Positions 57,557 through 64,000 of a stretch of DNA of 64,000 nt are shown in pieces; positions within the stretch are counted from its first letter, which is position 1; each line of letters starts with the position of its first letter. The translations under genes and the position numbers were made by a program. The notes beneath the pieces were generated by a model. That model made no database searches, was not told the DNA's origin, and saw only the letters and a list, made by a program, of their open reading frames with translations. The DNA is taken from NCBI RefSeq assembly GCF_019039055.1, contig NZ_JAHOPB010000001.1, forward strand, positions 3,384,001 through 3,448,000. Reading direction: 5' to 3'. The DNA is from Reyranella humidisoli. Lineage in GTDB: Bacteria; Pseudomonadota; Alphaproteobacteria; Reyranellales; Reyranellaceae.

Positions 57557-59389
57557 ATGTGCGGCATAGCAGGCATCCACGCCTATCTCGACGTTGCGCC
57601 CCGGGTCGACCGTGGCGAGCTCGTTCGCATGAACGAGCGCATGGTCGCGCGCGGGCCCGACGGCAGCGGCCTGTGGCTCAGCGACGACGGCCGCACCGGC
57701 TTCGGACACCTGCGGCTCGCCATCATCGACCTGTCGGAGGGCGGTGCTCAGCCGATGCACGCCAGCGACGGCCGGCTCAGCATCACCTTCAACGGCGAAA
57801 TCTACAACTATCGCGAATTGCGCGCCGAGCTGCAGGCGAGGCGGCGTACCTTCCGCAGCGGATCGGACACCGAGGTCCTGCTGCAGCTTTACGCCGAATA
57901 CGGCGCGGCCATGGTGAGCCGGCTGCGCGGCATGTTCGCCTTCGGCATCTGGGATGCGGACAAGCGCACGCTGCTGCTGGCGCGCGATCCGCTGGGCATC
58001 AAGCCGCTCTACTGGGCGGACGACGGCTGGACGGTGCGCTTCGCGTCGCAGGCCAAGGCCCTGCTGGCAGGCGGTGCCGTCTCGCGCGATCCCGATCCGG
58101 CCGGCATCGTCGGTTTCCATCTGTTCGGCAGCGTGCCGGAGCCTTTCACCGTCTGGCGTGGCATCCAGTCCCTCCCGGCGGGAACGACGCTGACAGTGGA
58201 TGCCACCGGGCCCGGACTGCCGCAGCGCTACTACGACGTGGCGACGGCGCTGGCCAATCGCGCATCCTCTGCTTCCACCTTCGATGCCAAGGCGCGTGTC
58301 GCCGAGGCCGTGCGGGAGTCGGTGCGCTATCACCTCGAAGCCGACGTGCCGGTCGCCGTGTTCCTGTCGGCGGGCATCGATTCGGGTGCGTTGCTGGGAA
58401 CGATGGCGGGGCTGGGCGTCCGTGACATCACCGCGGTGACGCTGGGCTTCCAGGAATTCGAGGGGATGCCGCTCGACGAGGCGCCGCTCGCGGCCGAGGT
58501 CGCGGCGCGCTACGGCGCACGGCACATCGTTCGCACCGTCGACCGCGCCGAGTTCGAGCGCGACCTGCCGGCGCTGCTGGACGCAATGGATCTGCCGACG
58601 GTCGACGGCATCAACACCTGGTTCGTCGCCAAGGCCGCGCATGAGGCCGGCATCAAGGTGGCGCTGAGCGGGCTCGGCGCCGACGAATGTTTCGGCGGCT
58701 ACCCGTCCTTCGTCGACGTGCCGCGCAGTGTCCACTGGCTGCGGCCGGTCGCCTGGATTCCCGGGATCGGCGCGCTGGCGCGCCGTGCCCTGTCAGGCGC
58801 CATGTCCGCCGGTCTCAAGCTTCATCCCAAGGCGGCGGGCGTGCTGCAGTATGGTGGCAGCTGGGCCGGCGCCTATCTTCTGCGCCGCAGCGTCTACATG
58901 CCCTGGGAACTCGACGAGGTGCTCGATCCGGCGCTGGTCGAGGAGGGGCTGCGCCGGCTGGCGCCGCTCAGCCGCATCGCCGACGCGATCCGGACGGGCC
59001 AATCGCTCGGCGACTTCGATCGGGTGGCCGCGCTGGAGACGTCGCTCTACATGCGCAACCAGCTTCTGCGAGACTCCGACTGGGCGGGCATGTCCCACGG
59101 CGTCGAGATCCGCGTACCGTTCGTCGATCCTTTCTTCCTCGCGGCCCTGCCGCCCGGGGCGGTGTTGGCCGGCATGAATGCCAAGGACGCCATCGCCGGA
59201 GTGCCGGAACCGCCTTTGCCCGACAGCGTCCGCCATCGCCGCAAGACCGGCTTCTCGACGCCGGTGGGGCGGTGGCTGCGCGAAGCGGCGGGTGCGCCTC
59301 GACAACAGGGTATCGATCTCTCCGCTGCTTCGCGCGCGTGGGCGCTCGATGTCTGGCGCGCCGGCTGGACCGGCCCGGCGGCGGTCTAA
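57557..59389 (+). CDS. asnB: Glutamine-hydrolysing asparagine synthase-like enzyme
   Basis: A 610-residue enzyme. The N-terminal glutaminase domain starts MCGIAGIHAYLDVAP with the catalytic Cys2; FNGEIYNYRELRAEL and GSDTEVLLQLYAEYG follow. The synthetase domain has the PP-loop VAVFLSAGIDSGALLGTM and the SGLGADECFGGYPSF motif. In polysaccharide clusters such enzymes often amidate a sugar acid or aminate a precursor rather than make asparagine, so the cluster role is inferred and the asnB symbol describes the family only. It is 17 bases after the sugar transferase gene. Confidence 0.87.
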   Translation: MCGIAGIHAYLDVAPRVDRGELVRMNERMVARGPDGSGLWLSDDGRTGFGHLRLAIIDLSEGGAQPMHASDGRLSITFNGEIYNYRELRAELQARRRTFRSGSDTEVLLQLYAEYGAAMVSRLRGMFAFGIWDADKRTLLLARDPLGIKPLYWADDGWTVRFASQAKALLAGGAVSRDPDPAGIVGFHLFGSVPEPFTVWRGIQSLPAGTTLTVDATGPGLPQRYYDVATALANRASSASTFDAKARVAEAVRESVRYHLEADVPVAVFLSAGIDSGALLGTMAGLGVRDITAVTLGFQEFEGMPLDEAPLAAEVAARYGARHIVRTVDRAEFERDLPALLDAMDLPTVDGINTWFVAKAAHEAGIKVALSGLGADECFGGYPSFVDVPRSVHWLRPVAWIPGIGALARRALSGAMSAGLKLHPKAAGVLQYGGSWAGAYLLRRSVYMPWELDEVLDPALVEEGLRRLAPLSRIADAIRTGQSLGDFDRVAALETSLYMRNQLLRDSDWAGMSHGVEIRVPFVDPFFLAALPPGAVLAGMNAKDAIAGVPEPPLPDSVRHRRKTGFSTPVGRWLREAAGAPRQQGIDLSAASRAWALDVWRAGWTGPAAV

Positions 59390-59397
59390 GCGGCGCG

Positions 59398-60498
59398 ATG
59401 GCCTCCCGCATTCTCGCCCTCGTGGGCGATTGCTACGGCGCGCGCGGCGGCATCGCCCGCTACAATCAGGACCTGTTCGACGCGCTGGCCGATGGCGACG
59501 TCGAGATCCTGATCCTGCCGCGCCATGGCGATGCCAGCGGAATCGCCCTGCCGCCGGGCGTGCGCCAGAACCCGCCGATCTTCGGCCGGCTGAGATTCTC
59601 GTTCGCCGCGATCGTGGCAGCCTGGCGGTTCCGGCCCGTCGACACCGTTTTCTGCGGGCATGTTTTCATGGCGCCGCTGGGCTACCTGCTCGCGCGCCTG
59701 CTGGGCGCGCACTACTGGATCCAGGCGCACGGCACCGATGTGTGGAAGGATCGCCGCGGCCTCGTGCGGCGCCTGATCGGCCGCGCCGATCTGGTGAGCA
59801 CCGTCAGCCGCGAGACACGGCGTATCCTGTTGAGCTGGGTCGACCTCGCGCCGGAGCGCGTGCGCGTCCTGCCGGATACGGTGCAGGATGTTTTCACGCC
59901 GGGGCCGCGGTCCGAAGCCCTGCGCGGGCGCCTCGCGCTCGGGGCAGGGCCGATCCTGCTCACCGTCGGGCGGCTCGCCGCCAGCGAGCGCTACAAGGGA
60001 CACGAGCCGGTCTTCTCGGTCCTGGCGGGCCTGCGCCGGAAGTTCCCGAATCTCGTCCACGTCGTGGCGGGAGACGGCGATGACCGGGCGCGTCTGGAAC
60101 GGGTCGCCGCCGAGGTCGCTCCCGGCATCGTGCGCTTCCTGGGCTTCGTGCCCGATGCGGACCTTCCCGATCTCTATCGCCTCGCGGACCTCTACGTGAT
60201 GCCCAGCACGGAGGAGGGGTTCGGCATCGTCTATCTCGAAGCGGCCGCCTGCGGCCTGCGCGTGGTCGGCGGCAAGGGTGGCGGCACTGCCGACGCAATT
60301 CCCGACGAGCGAGTCGGCGTCATCGTCGATCCGGCCGATCGCCAGGCGCTCGCCGATGCCATCGAGCAACAACTTGCATTGGGAAGGGCCGATCCGGCAG
60401 CCGTCGAACCCTATCGCCGACCCTCTTTTGTCGCTGCGGCCCGTGCACTCTACGCTCGCCTTTCGGGCCAGCCACGTCGTATGACTGCCCGCCCATGA
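59398..60498 (+). CDS. Family 4 glycosyltransferase
   Basis: A 366-residue GT-B glycosyltransferase: ALVGDCYGARGGIARYNQDL (the GGIxR donor-sugar motif), WIQAHGTDVWKDR, VLPDTVQDVFTPGPRSEAL, ILLTVGRLAASERYKGHE and the C-terminal STEEGFGIVYLEAAACGLRV (E-x7-E, GT4). Retaining transfer of a sugar in the polysaccharide repeat is expected. It follows the asparagine synthase-like gene by 9 bases and overlaps the next gene by ATGA. Confidence 0.93.
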   Translation: MASRILALVGDCYGARGGIARYNQDLFDALADGDVEILILPRHGDASGIALPPGVRQNPPIFGRLRFSFAAIVAAWRFRPVDTVFCGHVFMAPLGYLLARLLGAHYWIQAHGTDVWKDRRGLVRRLIGRADLVSTVSRETRRILLSWVDLAPERVRVLPDTVQDVFTPGPRSEALRGRLALGAGPILLTVGRLAASERYKGHEPVFSVLAGLRRKFPNLVHVVAGDGDDRARLERVAAEVAPGIVRFLGFVPDADLPDLYRLADLYVMPSTEEGFGIVYLEAAACGLRVVGGKGGGTADAIPDERVGVIVDPADRQALADAIEQQLALGRADPAAVEPYRRPSFVAAARALYARLSGQPRRMTARP

Positions 60499-61337
60499 TT
60501 TCCAGCGACCGCCCTTCGCAGCGGCTCATCCTCGAGGCCGGACGTGCCGATCGCCAGTATTGGCGCGACCTGTGGCGCTACCGGGAACTGTTTTTCATCC
60601 TTGCCTGGCGCGACGTGGCGGTGCGCTACAAGCAGACGGTGATCGGCCTGGCCTGGGCCTTCGTGCGGCCCTTCATCACCATGGTCGTTTTCACAATCGT
60701 GTTCGGCAAGCTCGCGAAGCTGCCGACGGAGGGTGCCGCCCCTTACGCCGTGTTGGTCTTCGCCGGACTGCTGCCCTGGACGCTCGCTTCCTCGATCCTG
60801 AGCGATGCGTCGGGCAGCGTGCTGACCAACTCGCAACTGGTCAGCAAGGTCTATTTCCCGCGCATCATCATACCGTTCGCGACGGTGATGGTCGGCCTCG
60901 TCGACTTCTGCGTGAGCCTCGTCATCCTGGCCGGGGTCATGCTTTGGTACGGCGTGGTGCCCGACTGGCACATCCTGATGCTACCGTTCTTTGTCGCCCT
61001 GGCGGTGGCCGTGGCCATCGGGCCGGCCCTGTGGGCGGCAGCCATCGTCGTCAAATACCGCGACTTCCGCTTCGTCATCCCCTTCGTCGTGCAGATCGGC
61101 CTCTACGTCTCGCCGGTCGGTTTCTCGGCCAAGGTCGTGCCGCAGGAGTGGCAGCTCCTCTACAGCATCAACCCGATGGTCGGCGTGATCGACGGCTTCC
61201 GCTGGGCCATCCTGGGCGGCGACAGCCCGCTCTACCTGCCGGGCTTCGCCGTCAGCCTGCTCGTTACCGCGTTCATGCTGTGGCTTGGTATCCGCACTTT
61301 CCGTCGCACCGAACGCGGCTTTGCGGACCTGATCTGA
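60495..61337 (+). CDS. wzm: Polysaccharide ABC exporter permease (Wzm-like)
   Basis: A 280-residue ABC-2 type permease with about six helices: YRELFFILAWRDVAVRYKQT at the N-terminus, IGLAWAFVRPFITMVVFTIV, and the conserved NPMVGVIDGFRWAILGGDSP in the periplasmic loop. It exports lipid-linked polysaccharide with the ATPase encoded next. Overlap with the GT4 gene is ATGA, and the ATPase begins three bases after its stop. Confidence 0.93.
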   Translation: MISSDRPSQRLILEAGRADRQYWRDLWRYRELFFILAWRDVAVRYKQTVIGLAWAFVRPFITMVVFTIVFGKLAKLPTEGAAPYAVLVFAGLLPWTLASSILSDASGSVLTNSQLVSKVYFPRIIIPFATVMVGLVDFCVSLVILAGVMLWYGVVPDWHILMLPFFVALAVAVAIGPALWAAAIVVKYRDFRFVIPFVVQIGLYVSPVGFSAKVVPQEWQLLYSINPMVGVIDGFRWAILGGDSPLYLPGFAVSLLVTAFMLWLGIRTFRRTERGFADLI

Positions 61338-61339
61338 CC

Positions 61340-62629
61340 ATGTCCGACACCGTCATTCGCGCCGAGAAGCTCGGCAAGAAATTCATCATCGGCCACAAGG
61401 TTCAATACGGAGGCATTCTCGGCGAGGCGCTGGTGCGTAGCGCGCGCGGCATCGCACGGCGTGGCGCCGACATGCTGCGCGGCCGGGCGGTCATCGAGGG
61501 CGACGAGATCGAGGAATTCTGGGCGCTGCGCGACGTCGATTTCGAGATCAAGCGCGGCGAGGTCGTCAGTATCATCGGCCACAACGGCGCCGGCAAGACG
61601 ACGCTGCTCAAGATTCTGTCGCGCATCCTCGAGCCGACCCTGGGCCGCGTCGAGTTGAACGGCCGTGTCGCCAGCCTGCTCGAGGTCGGCACCGGCTTCC
61701 ACCAGGAGCTGACGGGCCGCGAGAACATCTTCCTGAACGGCGCCATCCTCGGCATGACTCGCAAGGAAGTGCTGGCGCGTTTCGACCAGATCGTCGATTT
61801 CTCCGGTGTCGAGAAGTTCATCGACACGCCGGTCAAGCGCTACTCGGTCGGCATGTATGCCCGCCTGGCCTTCTCTGTCGCGGCCCATCTCGAGACCGAG
61901 ATCCTGTTCGTCGACGAGGTGCTCGCGGTCGGCGATTCGGAATTCCAGAAGCGCTGTCTCGATCGCATGTCGGCGGTCGCCAGCGAGGGCCGAACGGTTC
62001 TGTTCGTCAGCCACAATCTCGCGGCCGTCGCGGCGCTCACCAAGCGCGGGATCGTGCTGAAGGGCGGCCAGCTCCTGTTCGACGGCCCGATCGACGCCGC
62101 GATCGCTCGATATTCGGCCTCGCTCAGCAAGGGCAAGGCCGACCGGGATTGGGGCAAGGGGCATCACTCCGCGATCATCTCCGCCGATCTGCTCGATGCG
62201 CAGGGGGTGCCGACCGAGACCTACGAGCCGGGAACGCCGTTCAACGTGCGCGTCGAGGTCGAGACCACCAACATGCCGGGCCTCGGCCTCGAGCTTCAGC
62301 TGCGCGATGCCAACAACCTGCCGGTTGGATTCTATTCCTCCAGCATCTTCTCGCAGATCGCGCTGCCGAGCGAACCCGGCCGGCACGTCTTCACGCTGAG
62401 CCTGCAGCCGCTCTTCCTCGCGTCGGGCGATTACAGTTTCGACATCGCGACCAACTCACTGACCATCGTCGTCGACCATGGCGTCTCCAACGCCATCCCG
62501 TTCAACGTGGCGGCATCGAGCCCGGGCGGCATCGCCTACGACTTCAAGCAGAGCCTCGGCAACGGTGTGGTCGCCCTGCAGCTCGCCGCGCCGCTGCGCA
62601 TCGAGCGCAAAGAGCCCGAGCCGGCCTGA
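61340..62629 (+). CDS. wzt: Polysaccharide ABC exporter ATPase with carbohydrate-binding tail (Wzt-like)
   Basis: A 429-residue ATPase. Walker A IIGHNGAGKTTLLKILS, signature VKRYSVGMYARLAFSVAAHL (YSxGM type), and Walker B ETEILFVDEVLAVGDSEFQK are intact. After about residue 260 comes a beta-sandwich Wzt C-terminal domain (ISADLLDAQGVPTETYEPGT, FNVRVEVETTNMPGLGLELQ) that recognises the chain end or terminating group of the polysaccharide. The presence of that domain suggests a chain with a capped non-reducing end. It forms one unit with wzm. Confidence 0.94.
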   Translation: MSDTVIRAEKLGKKFIIGHKVQYGGILGEALVRSARGIARRGADMLRGRAVIEGDEIEEFWALRDVDFEIKRGEVVSIIGHNGAGKTTLLKILSRILEPTLGRVELNGRVASLLEVGTGFHQELTGRENIFLNGAILGMTRKEVLARFDQIVDFSGVEKFIDTPVKRYSVGMYARLAFSVAAHLETEILFVDEVLAVGDSEFQKRCLDRMSAVASEGRTVLFVSHNLAAVAALTKRGIVLKGGQLLFDGPIDAAIARYSASLSKGKADRDWGKGHHSAIISADLLDAQGVPTETYEPGTPFNVRVEVETTNMPGLGLELQLRDANNLPVGFYSSSIFSQIALPSEPGRHVFTLSLQPLFLASGDYSFDIATNSLTIVVDHGVSNAIPFNVAASSPGGIAYDFKQSLGNGVVALQLAAPLRIERKEPEPA

Positions 62630-62640
62630 CCGCCGCCGCC

Positions 62641-63882
62641 ATGCAACGCGCGGTCTGCATCGTCAGTCCCGGCAATCTCGCCTCCAACCCGCGGGTGCTC
62701 AAGGAAGCGGACGCCCTGCATGGCGCGGGCTACGACGTCACCGCCATCGTCTGCAATTACAACGCTGCGCTGCGTGAGGCCGACGACGAGATCGAAGCAG
62801 CGGCGCCCTGGAAGGTGATCCGCGTGCCGCGCTTGGCCGACGAGGGCGTGACCGCGCGTGCCGCCACGGCGCTGGCGAAGGGTCTTTTGGCCGTCGGATC
62901 GAGGGTGCCGGTCGGTATCGCCGCGCGCAGCGCCCGCACGCCCGTCTCGGCGCTCCTGCGCCGGACGCGCGAAGTGAAGGCCGATCTCTATATCGCGCAC
63001 TATGTTGCAGCGCTGCCGGCCGCCGCCGAGGCCGCTCGCCGGCATGGCGCGCTGCTGGGATTCGATGCCGAGGATTTCCATTCCGGCGAGGGCACGGGCA
63101 GCGCCGACGATGCCTTTCGCATGCGCATGATCGGGATCGTCGAGGGCGCGATCCTGCCTTCTTGCACCCACCTCACGGCCGCGGCGCCGCTCATCGGCAA
63201 GGCCTATGCGTCGCGCTACGGGATCGCCGAGCCGGTTACGGTCCTGAACGTCTTTCCCCTGTCGATGGCGCCCGCCGTGCCGAAGATACGAGGGGAGGGG
63301 ACGGCGCTGCGCGCCTACTGGTTCTCGCAGACGATCGGGCCGGATCGTGGCCTGCAGGCCTTCATCCAGGCGATGGCGCAGACCACCGCACCTGTGACGC
63401 TCGACATAAGGGGCAGCAATCGCTGGGGCCATGGCGATGCGCTGCTGGCGCTGGCGGCGTCGCTCGGCATCGGCGACCGCGTGAAACTGCTGCCAATGGC
63501 GCCGCCGGGCGAGATGGTGCGGCTGGCCGCCGACTACGATATCGGCCTGTCGCTGGAGACCGACGTCAGCGAGAACCGCCGGATCTGCCTCACCAACAAG
63601 ATCTTCACCTACCTGCTGGCCGGGTTGCCGGTGATCATGAGTGACACGCCGGCGCAGAAGCTTCTCGCTGCCGATCTCTGGCGCGCGGCCCGGCTCTGCT
63701 CGCTGTCCGATCCGGCGGGACTGGCCCGGACGCTCGATACGCTTGCGTCGCCGCCGATCCTCGCCGAGTCTGCGGAGACGGCGTGGCGCCTGGGGCGCGA
63801 GCGCTACAACTGGGACAGGGAGCAGGACGTGCTGCTGCAATCGGTGGCCGCCGCCTTCGCGCGGCGGGAGACGGCACGCTGA
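62641..63882 (+). CDS. Glycosyltransferase (GT-B, family 4 type)
   Basis: A 413-residue protein with a GT-B fold: VCIVSPGNLASNPRVLKEAD (substrate site), ADLYIAHYVAALPAAAEAAR, LGFDAEDFHSGEGT, YWFSQTIGPDRGLQAFIQAM, and the end domain with CLTNKIFTYLLAGLPVIMSD. The final E-x7-E motif is not the standard one, so the exact family is open. It overlaps the next glycosyltransferase by one base (TGATG). It follows wzt by 11 bases. Confidence 0.87.
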   Translation: MQRAVCIVSPGNLASNPRVLKEADALHGAGYDVTAIVCNYNAALREADDEIEAAAPWKVIRVPRLADEGVTARAATALAKGLLAVGSRVPVGIAARSARTPVSALLRRTREVKADLYIAHYVAALPAAAEAARRHGALLGFDAEDFHSGEGTGSADDAFRMRMIGIVEGAILPSCTHLTAAAPLIGKAYASRYGIAEPVTVLNVFPLSMAPAVPKIRGEGTALRAYWFSQTIGPDRGLQAFIQAMAQTTAPVTLDIRGSNRWGHGDALLALAASLGIGDRVKLLPMAPPGEMVRLAADYDIGLSLETDVSENRRICLTNKIFTYLLAGLPVIMSDTPAQKLLAADLWRAARLCSLSDPAGLARTLDTLASPPILAESAETAWRLGRERYNWDREQDVLLQSVAAAFARRETAR

Positions 63883-64000
63883 TGCGCCTACTGCTCACCG
63901 CCGATCCCGAGATCGAGGTCCCGCCGCGCCTCTATGGCGGCATCGAACGCATCGTCGACGTGCTGGTCCGCCGGCTTCGCGCGGCCGGGCACACGGTCGG
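63882..64000 (+). CDS. Glycosyltransferase, 3' partial
   Basis: Only 39 residues are in the window, starting MRLLLTADPEIEVPPRLYGG followed by IERIVDVLVRRLRAAGHTV. The PRLYGGIERI motif is the N-terminal donor-sugar loop of family 4 glycosyltransferases, so the polysaccharide cluster continues beyond the window. The start overlaps the previous stop by one base. Confidence 0.8.
   Translation, partial: MRLLLTADPEIEVPPRLYGGIERIVDVLVRRLRAAGHTV

Noticed and set aside
1..64000. CRISPR arrays, tRNA or rRNA genes, insertion sequences, phage or integron features
   Set aside because: I looked for repeated spacers, transposase-like proteins, terminal repeats and tRNA-like cloverleaf motifs and saw none. 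A tRNA scan would be needed to be sure.

Overview
This window looks like a chromosomal segment of a high-GC (roughly two-thirds G+C by eye) alphaproteobacterium. The lineage call rests on a complete general stress response (GSR) module (NepR, EcfG-type sigma factors, PhyR, adjacent kinases), a GapR nucleoid protein, a DUF1244 protein, NADP isocitrate dehydrogenase of the alphaproteobacterial type, and Bug/TTT-type periplasmic receptors. A Reyranella- or Rhizobiales-like soil lineage would fit, but that finer placement is only an impression. I see no tRNA, rRNA, CRISPR array, insertion sequence or phage. Genes are dense, many overlap by ATGA, and no gap exceeds about 240 bases.

Layout. 1-5.9 kb (+): partial TPR protein, amidohydrolase, giant DUF2339 membrane protein, phenylacetate-CoA ligase-like enzyme. 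5.9-13.6 kb (-): a long tail-to-head series for four-carbon acid sugar and glycerate use (glycerate kinase, GFA protein, OtnK, OtnC, OtnI, LtnD, pyruvate kinase) followed by tiny membrane proteins. 13.6-18 kb (+): N-formylglutamate amidohydrolase, small conserved proteins, GapR, a beta-propeller and a Bug receptor. 18-20 kb: two tandem-domain universal stress proteins, each behind an FNR/FixK-like palindrome. 20-22.5 kb (-): DUF429, icd, LOG protein. 22.5-27.4 kb (+): LysM protein, psd, pssA, a third CDP-alcohol transferase, an orphan Flp pilin with prepilin peptidase, and a secreted protein.

28-43 kb is the most interesting part. The GSR genes (nepR, two EcfG-like sigma factors, phyR, a HisKA_2 kinase, a hybrid kinase) lie among small envelope or stress proteins. 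Reading the intergenic regions gave seven matches to the GSR promoter pattern: three with GGAAC and four with GCAAC at -35, all with CGTT at -10 and a 16 or 17 base spacer. All point at stress-type genes (OsmB-like, CsbD-like, DUF1328, tiny membrane proteins, the ergothioneine genes egtBD) or at a strongly structured, terminator-ended stretch with no ORF that I propose is a GSR-controlled small RNA. The HisKA_2 kinase beside phyR lacks the N-box asparagine, so it may not be a normal autokinase.

43-53 kb holds mixed metabolic genes: amidohydrolases, a YcaQ-like glycosylase, SGNH hydrolase, aldo/keto reductase plus PhyH-like oxygenase, amidase, DUF2161, metallophosphoesterase and transglutaminase. 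53.9-64 kb (+) is a surface polysaccharide cluster (ligase/polymerase-type membrane protein, initiating sugar transferase, asparagine synthase-like enzyme, three glycosyltransferases, Wzm/Wzt-type ABC exporter) that runs off the end of the window.
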